Program-made: the position numbers and the translations under genes
Notes under the pieces: generated by a model
Database searches by the model: none
What the model was told of the DNA's origin: nothing
Seen by the model: the letters and a program-made list of their open reading frames with translations, nothing else
DNA from: Rhizobiales bacterium dw_265
GTDB taxonomy: Bacteria > Pseudomonadota > Alphaproteobacteria > Micropepsales > Micropepsaceae
Direction: 5' to 3'
DNA: 64,000 bases
Assembly: GCA_018449595.1 (NCBI GenBank)
Contig: JAAVUU010000006.1
Span: 1 to 64,000 of the forward strand
Part shown: positions 8,210-17,400 of the stretch, one piece after another
How positions within the stretch are numbered: position 1 is the stretch's first letter
Layout of the letters: each line of letters opens with the position of its first letter

Positions 8210-9694
8210 TCAGCGCGGTTCCGGTGCGGGATCGCGCGTGCCGTAGAGCAGCGTGATGTTGATGCGCCGGTTGGTATAGCCGGGGTTGAAATCCAGCGTG
8301 TCGGTCTCGTGGAAGAGATCGGAATCGAAGACCACGGCCCGATTGGCGCGATAGGGAATGCGTGTCGGCACCGCGCCACTGCGCTGCAGATAGTCGCGGA
8401 TGGCGCCCTCGTCGGCGTTATAGCGTTCGAAGTCCCAATCCAGGGGCGCCGCCTTGTCCCATACCACCAGTCCGCCGGTTGCGGGATCGCGGTTGGCGTC
8501 GTCCGGGGTAATCCAGAAATTGACATTCACGGCGGCAAAATCGGCGTGCACGCGCGTACCGCATTGGCCCTGCTGATACTTGAAGGCCCAAGCGAACAGC
8601 AGCGGATGGTCTCGGAAGATCGCCGGATAGCTGTCGGCAAAATCGCGCGCCACCTGGGCCAGCAAGGGACAGGCGAAGCCCGATTGCGGTCGCGCGCCGA
8701 CATAGCCATCGAAGGTGTCGCGCCAGATGGTGGAGCCGTGGCAGAAGCGGCGCAGCCCCTCCAGAGCTTCTGGCGTCAGCAGGTCGTCGATCACCACGAT
8801 CTGCGGGCGGTTGGTCTGCCAGGCAGTGCTAATCTCGGCGATATTGTTGCGCTGGTTGATGGCGAGGCCAGCAATGCGCGCACCGCCTGCGATCTCCACG
8901 GCCCCGGCGGCGCGGCCGCGAAAGGCGGTCTGCTCGGCATCATGATCCGCACGGCTTTCGGCAGGCGCTTGCGGCGCCGTGACCAGCGCGGCGCGGCGCA
9001 TGAAACACTCGAAAGCCTCTTCGGTGCGGCCCAACTCCAGCAGCAGCGCGCCCAAATTGTCGAATGCTTCGACATAATCTGGCTTCAACCGGATCGCCTC
9101 GCGGAAAGCCGCCTCAGCATCGCCGGCATACCCCAACTTGTGCAGCGCCATGCCCTGATTGTTGCGCGCCTTGACGAATCCGGGCTGAAATCGCAGCGCC
9201 GTGGCGAACGACGTCAACGCCTTGTCCCATTCGGCGCGGTCATAAAGCAGGATGCCCAGATTGTTGTGCGCCTGCGCCATTTCGGGCTTCAGCGCCACGA
9301 CGCGGGAGAAAGCCGTAAAGGCCTCGTCAGACCGGCCAAGCGCCTGCAAGGCGCTGCCCAGATTGTAGAGCACACCCGGATTGCTGGTACCTTGCGGTAC
9401 TGCGCGATAGGCAGCGACCGCTTCTTCCAAACGCCCTTGCGCGCGCAACGCATTGCCCAGGCCGAAACGCGCTTCGGGCAGGTCGCGACGCAGGGCCAGC
9501 GCTTCACGGTATAGCCCTTCCGCATCGGCATGCGCGCCACTGGCCGACAGCAGGTTGGCAAGGTTGACCCGCGCCTCCACCACATCGGGACGCAAGGCGA
9601 TGAACTGCCGATAGACCGTGGCGGCTTCCGCCAGACGCCCGGCCCGTTGCAGCGCCGCCGCCTGCCCCCACAGGCTTTCGGGTGTGGCCGGCAT
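8210..9694 (-). CDS. TPR-repeat protein fused to a Fe(II)/2-oxoglutarate oxygenase domain
   Basis: A 494-residue cytoplasmic protein. Residues about 5-235 are tandem tetratricopeptide repeats (for example AEARVNLANLLSASG-like, EARFGLGNALRAQG, VLYNLGSALQALG, AHNNLGILLYDRA, AFDNLGALLLELG). The C-terminal 200 residues look like a 2-oxoglutarate/Fe(II) dioxygenase: HADF supplies H-x-D, DSDLFHETD the distal His, and GYTNRRINITLLYG the Arg that would bind oxoglutarate. The ATG at 9694 shares one base with the stop of the PiuC gene (TGATG), so translation is coupled; a GTG at 9709 is an alternative. The substrate is unknown. TPRs suggest that it hydroxylates, or docks on, a protein partner. Confidence 0.8.
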   Translation of the reverse strand: MPATPESLWGQAAALQRAGRLAEAATVYRQFIALRPDVVEARVNLANLLSASGAHADAEGLYREALALRRDLPEARFGLGNALRAQGRLEEAVAAYRAVPQGTSNPGVLYNLGSALQALGRSDEAFTAFSRVVALKPEMAQAHNNLGILLYDRAEWDKALTSFATALRFQPGFVKARNNQGMALHKLGYAGDAEAAFREAIRLKPDYVEAFDNLGALLLELGRTEEAFECFMRRAALVTAPQAPAESRADHDAEQTAFRGRAAGAVEIAGGARIAGLAINQRNNIAEISTAWQTNRPQIVVIDDLLTPEALEGLRRFCHGSTIWRDTFDGYVGARPQSGFACPLLAQVARDFADSYPAIFRDHPLLFAWAFKYQQGQCGTRVHADFAAVNVNFWITPDDANRDPATGGLVVWDKAAPLDWDFERYNADEGAIRDYLQRSGAVPTRIPYRANRAVVFDSDLFHETDTLDFNPGYTNRRINITLLYGTRDPAPEPR

Positions 9695-10380
9695 CAGGTG
9701 TCGGACCACATGCGCAGCAGGTTGTGATAGAGGCCAAGTAGCTGGGCGACATCCTTGCTGTCGGGCATGGCTTGGTTCAACCGCATGATGGTGGTATCCA
9801 GCTCGTGCAGCAGACGGCGATGGCTGTCATCGCGCACCAGGCTTTGCAACCAGATGAAAGATGCGACGCGGGCGCCGCGCGTCACCGGCTCGACCCGGTG
9901 CTGGCTGGACGCCGGATAGACCACCATGTCGCCGGCCGGCAGCTTCACCCTGACCGGGCCAAACGTGTCCTCAATCACCAGCTCGCCGCCGTCATAGTCG
10001 CCAGGTGCCGAAAGAAACAGCGTGACGGCCAGATCGGTGCGCACCCAGCGCGGCGCGGCGGCGTCGGGAAAGCACAGCAGCGCGGCATCGTTGTGGGTAC
10101 CGTAATTCTGTCCGCCGGTGTAGCGGTTGAAGGAGGGCGGGCAGATGCGCGCCGGCAGCGCCGCAGCACCAAAGCGCGCGTGCGATGAGAGTGCGCGCAG
10201 AATGAGATCGCTTTGCGCCCGCACCGACGGATCGGTAAGATCGGCTTCCTGATTGTCTTTGGCCGCCGCCGCCATGTGGCCTGCGCTGCCGCGGCCATCG
10301 ATCCAGCGCCCAGCATCAAGCGTTGCGCGTACCGTCGCGATCTGGTCGGGCGTCAGCACGGCGGGGACATGTATCAGCAT
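9694..10380 (-). CDS. piuC: Fe(II)/2-oxoglutarate-dependent dioxygenase, PiuC/YbiX family
   Basis: A 228-residue PKHD-type hydroxylase. The iron ligands are visible as H96 and D98 in YGTHNDAAL and H161 in SSQHRVEPV, with R171 (RGARVASF) for 2-oxoglutarate. The length and the start MLIHVPAVLTPDQIATVR are typical of YbiX/PiuC. These proteins usually sit next to TonB-dependent siderophore receptors, but their substrate is not established. Here the ATG follows directly on the stop of the WLDCYY-repeat protein (TAA then ATG) and the gene's own stop overlaps the start of the TPR-oxygenase, so it is embedded in a tightly coupled operon with a quinohemoprotein rather than beside a receptor. Confidence 0.9.
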   Translation of the reverse strand: MLIHVPAVLTPDQIATVRATLDAGRWIDGRGSAGHMAAAAKDNQEADLTDPSVRAQSDLILRALSSHARFGAAALPARICPPSFNRYTGGQNYGTHNDAALLCFPDAAAPRWVRTDLAVTLFLSAPGDYDGGELVIEDTFGPVRVKLPAGDMVVYPASSQHRVEPVTRGARVASFIWLQSLVRDDSHRRLLHELDTTIMRLNQAMPDSKDVAQLLGLYHNLLRMWSDT

Positions 10381-11070
10381 TTATTCGACCCGATCGACCT
10401 TGTAGACTTCGGGCGTGCCCACGACCTGCAGGTCGAAGCTAGCAAAGATGCCGTGGCTGATCTTCACGGCATAGCTGTCGGCGGGCTTGGTCCAGTGCGC
10501 GGTGCGGGTGTCGCCGGAAACCTGCCGCCAGGTCTGGCCGTTTTCCAATGTCACCGTAAAAACGTGATTCATGTCGAACTTATAGGACGCCATCCGCGTG
10601 GCGACATGGTCGCGCGTCACCGGCGGCGCCTTCAGGCCGAAGCGATTGGGCTGCGGCACGGGAAGCGGCGCGGGGACCATCGCCGTCTGCGGTCCCGGTG
10701 ACAGGCCGAGTTCGCTGCGCATCGGCGCAGCCGCGGCGTAATAACAATCCAGCCAAGCCCGATCGGTTTCGGTGGCGTAGCAGCGCAAGTCCTGGGCCAT
10801 CACCGCATCGCGCACCTGCGCGGTGCGCGGACTGGCGGCGCTTGCGGGCGGCGACTGGCTGAGCTGCAACTGCGCCTGTGGCGCCGGCGGCAGCCCCAGG
10901 GCGGCGCGCGCCGGTTGGGCGGCGCCGTAATAGCAATCCAACCACTGCCGCGGCGCACCCACTGCGCTGCAACGATAGGCACCCGCCATAACCGCATCAC
11001 GCGGCCGGGGCTGGGCCAAGGCCGGAAAGGACGTCAGCACGAGCGCCGAAATCACGAAAGACCGCAACAT
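10381..11070 (-). CDS. Exported protein with a duplicated WLDCYY module
   Basis: A 229-residue protein with a signal peptide (LRSFVISALVLTSFPALA, cleaved before QPRPRD). The mature part begins with two copies of a roughly 40-residue module: RDAVMA, then R-C, then WLDCYY-x-AA-x-P-x-R, then LGL-x-P, at about residues 24-64 and 87-127. More than half of the positions agree. Each copy has two cysteines about ten residues apart that could form a disulfide. A proline-rich linker (residues 128-145) leads to a C-terminal beta-rich domain containing VFTVTLENGQTWRQVSGD. I do not recognise the family. The chosen ATG at 11070 has GGAGG four bases upstream; another ATG is at 11073. Position between the quinohemoprotein and PiuC genes suggests a periplasmic role in the same process. 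Confidence 0.7.
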   Translation of the reverse strand: MLRSFVISALVLTSFPALAQPRPRDAVMAGAYRCSAVGAPRQWLDCYYGAAQPARAALGLPPAPQAQLQLSQSPPASAASPRTAQVRDAVMAQDLRCYATETDRAWLDCYYAAAAPMRSELGLSPGPQTAMVPAPLPVPQPNRFGLKAPPVTRDHVATRMASYKFDMNHVFTVTLENGQTWRQVSGDTRTAHWTKPADSYAVKISHGIFASFDLQVVGTPEVYKVDRVE

Positions 11071-11119
11071 CATTCCTCCACTGCGCGAAGACTCTAACGC
11101 CCTGGAAGAACGACCGCCA

Positions 11120-13279
11120 TCATTTGTTGTCCGGCAGCGCAAAGACATATAGCGCCTGACCATTATTGGGGCGATGCACTTTCTGCAGCATCGTCATCGG
11201 CTTGTCCTCCGGGCTGCCGCCACCAAGGCCAGTCGTCACCGCTATATACTGCTTGCCATCGACGCTGAACGAGATGGGATAGCCCTGCACCGTCGTGCCC
11301 AACCGCGCCGACCAAAGCGTCTTGCCGGTCTTTATGTCCACGGCACGGAAGCGGCGATCGTAATCGCCGACAAAGGCAACATCACCTGCCGTCGACAGCA
11401 CGCCGGTCAGGAAGGGCGTGCGCTGCTGAAAGCTCCACAGTGGCTTGAGGTCGGAGGTGCGATAGGCCGACAGCCGCCCCATGTTGCGTTCAGTGCCCGG
11501 CATCTCGAAATAGGTCTGCGAGCCATTGCTGAACATCATCACACAGCTCTGGCTGAGCGGGACGATCAGCGTATCGCTGGGTTGATGATAGCTGGCCGCC
11601 TGCCAATCATGCCCGCCTTCCGGTCCGGGGCAGGATGACAGCCACTGGTCCGGTTTCTGGTCCTGGATGGTCTTGCGATAAACCGGCTCGCCCGTCACCG
11701 GGTTCTGCGAAGCCATGATGTTCTGGTAGACGGTCTCGCGGCTGTCGATGAACTTGCCGGTGGTGCGGTCCAGCTTCCACAGGATACCGGCCTTGCCGAT
11801 GGTCATCACCGTCTTGCTGTCGCCGTGATCGACCAGGATGCGCTCGAACACCTCGTCGAGGTCCAGGCTTTCGCCCGGTGCATGGTTGTAGAACCATTTC
11901 AGCTTGCCGGTATCGGCATCCAGCGCCACGGTGGAGTTGGCATAGTCGGTGGCGCCGCTGCCCGAACCGCGCAGATCACGCCGCCACGGCTTGGCCTGGG
12001 CGGTGCCCCAATAGGTCAGGTTCAGCGCCGGATCGAAGGCGCCCTGGATCCAGGTTTCGGCGCCGGCACGCTTGTCATTGGGAAGGCCGCCCCAACTGTC
12101 GCCATTGGGCTCGCCCTGCAGCGCCACGGTGAGGAATTTCCACACCTGCTTGCCGGTCTGCGCATCATAGGCGCTGATATAGCAGTGATCCTGGGCCGGG
12201 ATGCGGCCGCAGCCGGTCAGGCCGGTGATGATCTTGCCATGTACCGCCAAGACGCCGCTGGTATTGTTATGGCCGGGCACGTCCGACTCCGGCGTGCTCC
12301 ACACCAGTTTACCGGTCTTGGCATCCAGCGCATGCAGCACCGCGTCGTTACCGGCGAAATAGACCTTGTCACCCCACACCGCGATCGAGCGCATGCCACC
12401 ATAGTTGGGACGGCTAGGCGCGGGCCCGACGCGGTTTTCCCACAATAGCTCGCCAGTCTTGGCATCCAGCGCCTGGATGGTGTTGTAGGTGTTTCCCAGA
12501 AACATGATGCCGTCGTGAACCAGCGGCGCGGTTTCGTTGGCGCCGCCCTCGTTCATCGCCCACACCCATTGCAGTTGCAGATCGTGGATGTTGTGGGTGT
12601 CGATCTGCTTGAGCGGGCTATAGCTCCAGTTGGCATAGTTCCCGCGTCCCACCAGCCAGTCACTGTCCGGCGGATTGGTCAGCATGGCGTCGGTGACGGG
12701 CGTATAATTCTTGATATCCCCAAGCATGGTCTGGCCAAAGCTGCGGATCATGCCGGCACCATTGTCGGAGTCACGGGCCATGCTGCCTTCCATCGATCCG
12801 CCGCTGCTGCCGCGGGCGCGGGCCGGGGCCTTGATACCTTTCTGGATATCGGCAGGCACGGAGCCTGTGGCGATGTCAGCGATCTTCACGGAGGTGGTGG
12901 GCATGAGATCAGTGCTGTCTGGCTTGGCGCCATTGGCCTGCAGGATGAAGGCTGTCACCGCGGCATAGCTCTTGGCATCGAGGCTGTTCGGATTGCCGTA
13001 GGGCATTGAGGTGCGGATGGTATTGTAGAGGTCGGCGGTGGTTCGCTTGCTCCAGGCCGCCACAAAAGTCTTGCCGGCCAGCGGCAGTGCATCGCCCTCG
13101 CCGCCCAGATTGGCCTGATGGCAGCTCATGCAGTTGCTGGCATAGACGCCGCGCCCGGTGTCGGCCTGGGCGGCGGTGAAAGGTCCCGGCACCTGGGCCA
13201 TGACCGCGCCTGTGAACAAGCCGGCGCCCGCCGCCAGCAGGGCCACGACCGATACGGATTTTCCGATCAAGATTTTCAC
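11120..13279 (-). CDS. Quinohemoprotein dehydrogenase: N-terminal cytochrome c, C-terminal PQQ propeller
   Basis: A 719-residue periplasmic protein with a signal peptide ending AVMAQ. A cytochrome c domain follows at about residues 38-120, with haem motif C50-M-S-C53-H54 and a candidate Met ligand in TSMPYGN. From about residue 210 it is an eight-bladed quinoprotein propeller with W-motifs such as ALDAKTGELLWEN, ALDAKTGKLVWST and AYDAQTGKQVWKF. A conserved segment GESLDLDEVFE places two aspartates at 473 and 475 near the expected catalytic region. Classical quinohemoprotein alcohol dehydrogenases carry the cytochrome at the C-terminus; here it is N-terminal. The start is GTG at 13279 with GGGGTGA just upstream, 27 bases after the CHRD gene. 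The probable reaction is oxidation of an alcohol or aldehyde with electrons passed through haem; the substrate is unknown. Confidence 0.88.
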   Translation of the reverse strand: MKILIGKSVSVVALLAAGAGLFTGAVMAQVPGPFTAAQADTGRGVYASNCMSCHQANLGGEGDALPLAGKTFVAAWSKRTTADLYNTIRTSMPYGNPNSLDAKSYAAVTAFILQANGAKPDSTDLMPTTSVKIADIATGSVPADIQKGIKAPARARGSSGGSMEGSMARDSDNGAGMIRSFGQTMLGDIKNYTPVTDAMLTNPPDSDWLVGRGNYANWSYSPLKQIDTHNIHDLQLQWVWAMNEGGANETAPLVHDGIMFLGNTYNTIQALDAKTGELLWENRVGPAPSRPNYGGMRSIAVWGDKVYFAGNDAVLHALDAKTGKLVWSTPESDVPGHNNTSGVLAVHGKIITGLTGCGRIPAQDHCYISAYDAQTGKQVWKFLTVALQGEPNGDSWGGLPNDKRAGAETWIQGAFDPALNLTYWGTAQAKPWRRDLRGSGSGATDYANSTVALDADTGKLKWFYNHAPGESLDLDEVFERILVDHGDSKTVMTIGKAGILWKLDRTTGKFIDSRETVYQNIMASQNPVTGEPVYRKTIQDQKPDQWLSSCPGPEGGHDWQAASYHQPSDTLIVPLSQSCVMMFSNGSQTYFEMPGTERNMGRLSAYRTSDLKPLWSFQQRTPFLTGVLSTAGDVAFVGDYDRRFRAVDIKTGKTLWSARLGTTVQGYPISFSVDGKQYIAVTTGLGGGSPEDKPMTMLQKVHRPNNGQALYVFALPDNK

Positions 13280-13306
13280 GACATCACCCCGTTGTAGCTG
13301 TGCGGA

Positions 13307-13843
13307 TCAGAAATTCTTGCCGCCGGTGCGCGAGGCCCGTAGGCCTTCGCCCTGCGGCAGATACCAGCTGCCCATCTGGGGTTCGTCCTGGCCGGCTTTG
13401 AGATGTTCGGGCAGCAGCCAGCCCCAGAGATTGCCTCCTGGCGCGGGCCCCTTCTGGCTGTTGATTTGGACATAGAGGCGCCCTTGGTGCAGCGCCGCCA
13501 GCTGGGCGCGGCTGAGCTTGAGGCTGCCGCTGATCGTACCGCTTCCAGCCTGACTGGCGGTCAGGTCCAGGATCGGGTCGCCTGGGATGCCCGTACTTTC
13601 GCCCATCATGATGTGCGCATCGATGGCGGGCGAGGACATGCCCTCAAACGTGCCGGTCAGCTGCAGCGTGTCGCCGTTGAGGGTGGCAACTACCGCGCCC
13701 TCGCCGGTCAGTTCTGTCTTGGTGACGTTGCTGATCGGTGTCGGGCCTAGCACCGTCTCATAAGCGCCGGGCGCGGCATTGGCGGATGCCAGACATGCCG
13801 CCATCGCAAGCCCGACCCACGCCGCTTTGCCGCCTTGTGACAT
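13307..13843 (-). CDS. Exported CHRD-domain protein
   Basis: A 178-residue exported protein (signal peptide ending near SANAAPG) that is essentially one CHRD (chordin-like) domain: GPTPISNVTKTELTGEG, AIDAHIMMGESTGIPGDPIL, and the closing GRLYVQINSQKGP plus GGNLWGWL. The CHRD fold is a beta-sandwich of unclear function in bacteria. The ATG at 13843 has a strong GGGGAGGGG ribosome binding site. It is the first gene of the minus-strand run and directly precedes the quinohemoprotein, which suggests a shared periplasmic job such as partner or substrate binding. Confidence 0.85.
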   Translation of the reverse strand: MSQGGKAAWVGLAMAACLASANAAPGAYETVLGPTPISNVTKTELTGEGAVVATLNGDTLQLTGTFEGMSSPAIDAHIMMGESTGIPGDPILDLTASQAGSGTISGSLKLSRAQLAALHQGRLYVQINSQKGPAPGGNLWGWLLPEHLKAGQDEPQMGSWYLPQGEGLRASRTGGKNF

Positions 13844-14171
13844 CGTCCCCTCCCCGGATATTATGACCAAGAAGTGGCATGGAAGACGGGGCGGCTCAAA
13901 ACCGCCGTCTCGCGTAGTGAGACCGGAACCGAAAGCGCCGATACATCTGGAGGGCTATTGCAGGCGGGCCAATCAGGCGTCGCAGCATTTGCCTGGCGGA
14001 TCGCTCCTTTGGCTCGTGGTTGCCTGATCGCTTCCACACTTAGCCACTTTTATGCCGTGAGCGGGAGCCATCCACCCCATATGCTTTAGGCCAAACCCCG
14101 CCCGTGGATGATAGGATTACGGGTTGATATCCTGTCCGTGAAGGATGGGAGGGCGGTATGGAGCGCCGCCC

Positions 14172-14277
14172 ATGACAATGCTTGCTGAAAACCAACCTTG
14201 GAATAAGGGGCGACTGGTAGGACAGAAACGCCCCCTGAAGTCCAGGGATGTCTGGACAATTCGTGCACGGTTGCGCT
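14172..14277 (+). pseudogene. Tyrosine recombinase (integrase) N-terminal fragment
   Basis: The frame from ATG 14172 reads MTMLAENQPWNKGRLVGQKR, then PLKSRDVWTIRARLRS. This matches the N-terminus of a family of small tyrosine recombinases common in Rhizobiales and relatives, which begin with KGRLVGQKRPLKPKDVWAIR and continue for roughly 200 residues to the catalytic domain. Here the match stops after about 35 residues, a few bases before the hairpin repeat at 14292, and the downstream frame is unrelated. The catalytic region is absent, so the gene is dead. Confidence 0.65.
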
Positions 14278-14291
14278 CAGGTGTTCGCCGG

Positions 14292-14313
14292 GCAATCGCC
14301 TGCCGGCGATTGC
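14292..14313. repeat. Hairpin repeat (REP-like), copy 1
   Basis: A perfect nine-base inverted repeat, GCAATCGCC at 14292-14300 and GGCGATTGC at 14305-14313, with a four-base loop. It is followed by the tail ggctcacccctccgg (14321-14335). A related hairpin-plus-tail lies at 26346-26400 (ggcttacccctccg). Both copies sit at the broken end of a pseudogene. Confidence 0.5.
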
Positions 14314-14462
14314 TTTGTCCGGCTCACCCCTCCGGCACCGCTATCAAAAATTGTTGTTTTATATCAAAAATTTACATGAATTCCTGACACCATGTCTCCG
14401 GCGTCATGGATCGACGACACCGCCGCGACCAATGTTCTGGAAAGCAGGCGAGCGCGTCAGTT

Positions 14463-17400
14463 TCAGCATCCGCCCCCCGGGCCAAAGATCACGGCGCTTC
14501 CTTGTTTCACCAGGGTTTCCCCGACCGATCCTGATGTGCAAGACGTCGGCGTGGCCGCATCCACAGATGTCATTGCCGCCACACTGAATGGATCGGCCAT
14601 GAAGAAAGCATTCGCGCTGGTGCCAAGGGCCAGGATCGGCCCAATGCGCAATGCCGTCGCGTTCCCGGGCGCCTCGACGAACAGGTAGTTGCCGGCGTTC
14701 GCGATAAGACCCGCGCCCTCGATGGCATAAAGGCCCGCCAGCGACGATGCGATCGCCGGGCTTGCAAAGACCAGCGTGCCCGTGGTTGCGCTCGCCTGTG
14801 TCTCGCCGGCCACGAACCCGGTGACTACGCCCACGAAAGCCGGGTTCGGGGTGTCGACAAGCCGTGCGGCCGGGGTGGCGACATAGGTAAGCGTGGCGGG
14901 CTCGATCTTGCCGACCGCTCCCGACGCCGCCGCCGGCAATACATAGTTCGACAGCAGTGTGCTCTGGCCCGCGGCGAGGTCGCCGGCGCGGAGCGTTGTA
15001 TTGACCGCCATCCCGGTGCCGACATCCGGGCTCGCATAGCTGCCCGATGCCTGCGTCACGCGCGCCGACTGGCCGCCGACAAAACCCGAGATCACATAGT
15101 TCGACGAGTCCAGCGCCGCCGTCAGGGTACCGTCGTAAGTCTTCTCGACCATGCCCGTCAGCGAGGCGCTCAGCACCGCCTGTCCGATGGTGCCCGAGCC
15201 GGTCACCGCAGTCCCGCTCAGCACATAATTGCCTGACGCAGCGCCGCTGAGGCCCAGGCCGGAGATGTTCACCGCCTGTCGTCCGGCATTGGGGCCGGCA
15301 TAGGCCGCGCCCTGTGCCGTGACGGCGACATTGCCCAGGTCGCTGGCATAGATGCCCGTCGCGGTGAAGCCGGCCGCCCCGCCCGGCAACCCCGTTGTGG
15401 CGTCGTAGATCTTGTCGATTCCGGTGGCGCCGGCGACCGTGATCGTCGCCGGCGTGATGGCCAGCGTGCCGCTGCCCGGCAGGCTGTAGTTCGAGGCCAG
15501 GGCGTTGCCGCCCGCCACCGCGATGGCCAAGCCGGACAGCAGGTTGCCGGCATGGCTCCCGACATCGGCCGAGGCCGACAGCCCCGTGCCGGAGGTCAGC
15601 GTCACGCTCTCCCCGTTCTGCGCCCCCGCCACCGCCAGCCGGTTGGTGGCGAAGCCTGTCGTCGTGTCATAGACTTTTGTTCCCGTCACCGTCAGCAGCG
15701 TTGGCGTGATCGTCAGCGCCACCGTGTTGGCCGCTGCCTCGACGAACAGGTAGTTGCCGTTGTTCGCCGTCAGACCACCGCCGTTGATCGTGTAAGCGCC
15801 GACATTGCTGGATGTGGTGGCCATCGTGGTGAAAGTCAGCGGGCCGGTCGTCGCATTGGCCTGGTCGTCGCCCCCCACAAAGCCGCTTACCGTTCCCGAC
15901 AACACCGGATTGCCCCCGCCGTAAGTGCGCGTCGCCCCATCCGCTGTGTAGGTCAGCGTCGCCTGTCCGATGGCGCCCGAGCCGGTCACCGAAGTGCCGC
16001 TCAGCACATAATTGCCCGACGCGGCGCCACTGATGGACAGGCCTGAGACATTCACCATCTCCGCTCCGGCATTGGGGCCGGCATAGGCCGCACCCTGTGC
16101 CGTGACGCCGACATTGCCCAGGTCGCTGGCATAGATGCCCGTCGCGATGAAGCCGGTCGCCCCGCCCGGCAGCGCCGTCGTCGTGTCATAGGTCTTGTCG
16201 ATCCCGGTGGCGCCGGTGATCGTGATCGTTGCCGGGGTGATGGTGCCCGAGCCGGTTACCGATGTGCTGCTCAGCACATAATTGCCCGACGCAGCGCCAT
16301 TGATCGTCAGGCCGGAGACATTCACCGCCTCCGCCCCGGCATTGGGACTGGCATAGGCCGTTCCCGAGGCCGACACGGTGACATTGTTGCCGAAGACGCC
16401 GCTATAGCTGAAGCCCGGGACGCCGCCCGGCAACGCCGTCGTCGCATCGTAAATCTTGTCGATTCCGGTGGCGCCGTTGACTGTGATCGTCGCTGGCGTG
16501 ATCGCCAGCGCCGTCGCGTTGGCGGAAGCCTGCACCAGCAGGTAATTGCCGTTGTTTGCCGTCAGCCCACTGCCATTGATCGCATAGCTGCCGACATCGC
16601 TGGTCGCCATCGCCCCCGTCGCAAAGCCCAGCGTGCCGGTCGTGGCATTGGCCTGGTCGTCGCTTCCCACAAAGCCGCTTACGGTCCCCGACAGAGCCGG
16701 ATCGACCCCGCCGTATGTGCGTGTCGCTGCATTGGCCGTGTAGGTCAGCGTCGCCGGGGTGATGACATAGCTGCTGCTTGGTCCCGCCGCTGCATAACCC
16801 AGGCCGGCCAGGCTTGCGTCCATGCTCACGCCGGTCACACCGACGACATAGCTGCCGGCATTCCGGAGCGAAGTGCCGGCACCCGTAATGGTGATCGTCC
16901 CGGTTGCCGAACCGGAGTCGCCATTGACCTGGCCGGCGACCGTCAAGATCGGGATGGTTGTGGTCGTGTCATAAACACGGCCGCTGCCGACAACGGCCGA
17001 GACGGTAACGACCGGCTGTTCGCGATAGACCGCGCTGATCCCACCAGTCAGCGCCGTGGTATAGCCGGTGTTGCCGTTGGTATCGCTCCAGTAGCGGAAA
17101 TTGCCCAAGCCCACGGCGGCAGACAGGCCGGTGCTGTTGGCGATGCTGCCGGTGTAGATCGTGCCGGAACCGCCGGTGCCGACCGACAGGCTGCCACCAT
17201 CCAGCACCACATTACCGCTGGTATCGCTCATGCCGGGCGATGCCACACGGCTGGCAGTTTTGCCCGCTTGCAGCACAAGCGCCGTGGCGGTCGCGGAGGT
17301 GGTGGTGACGGCGCCGGTGACGGTCAGGTCGCCGGCCTGGGTGGCCACCAAAATGTCGCCGGTCGTATTGATGCCGGTGACCATGAGCGGGCCGCTGTCG

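Larger units (their letters stand above)
13844..14462. other. Gene-poor stretch between the CHRD gene and tpsA
   Basis: About 620 bases without an intact gene. It contains an integrase remnant (14172-14277), a hairpin repeat (14292-14313), and an AT-rich patch around 14340-14385 unlike its GC-rich surroundings. The AT-rich patch follows the repeat and ends about 75 bases before the tpsA stop. The stretch looks like a scar of past mobile-element activity. Confidence 0.5.

Noticed and set aside
14292..14335. CRISPR-like repeat
   Set aside because: Only one hairpin unit is present at each site, with no regularly spaced repeats or spacers; no cas genes are in the window.
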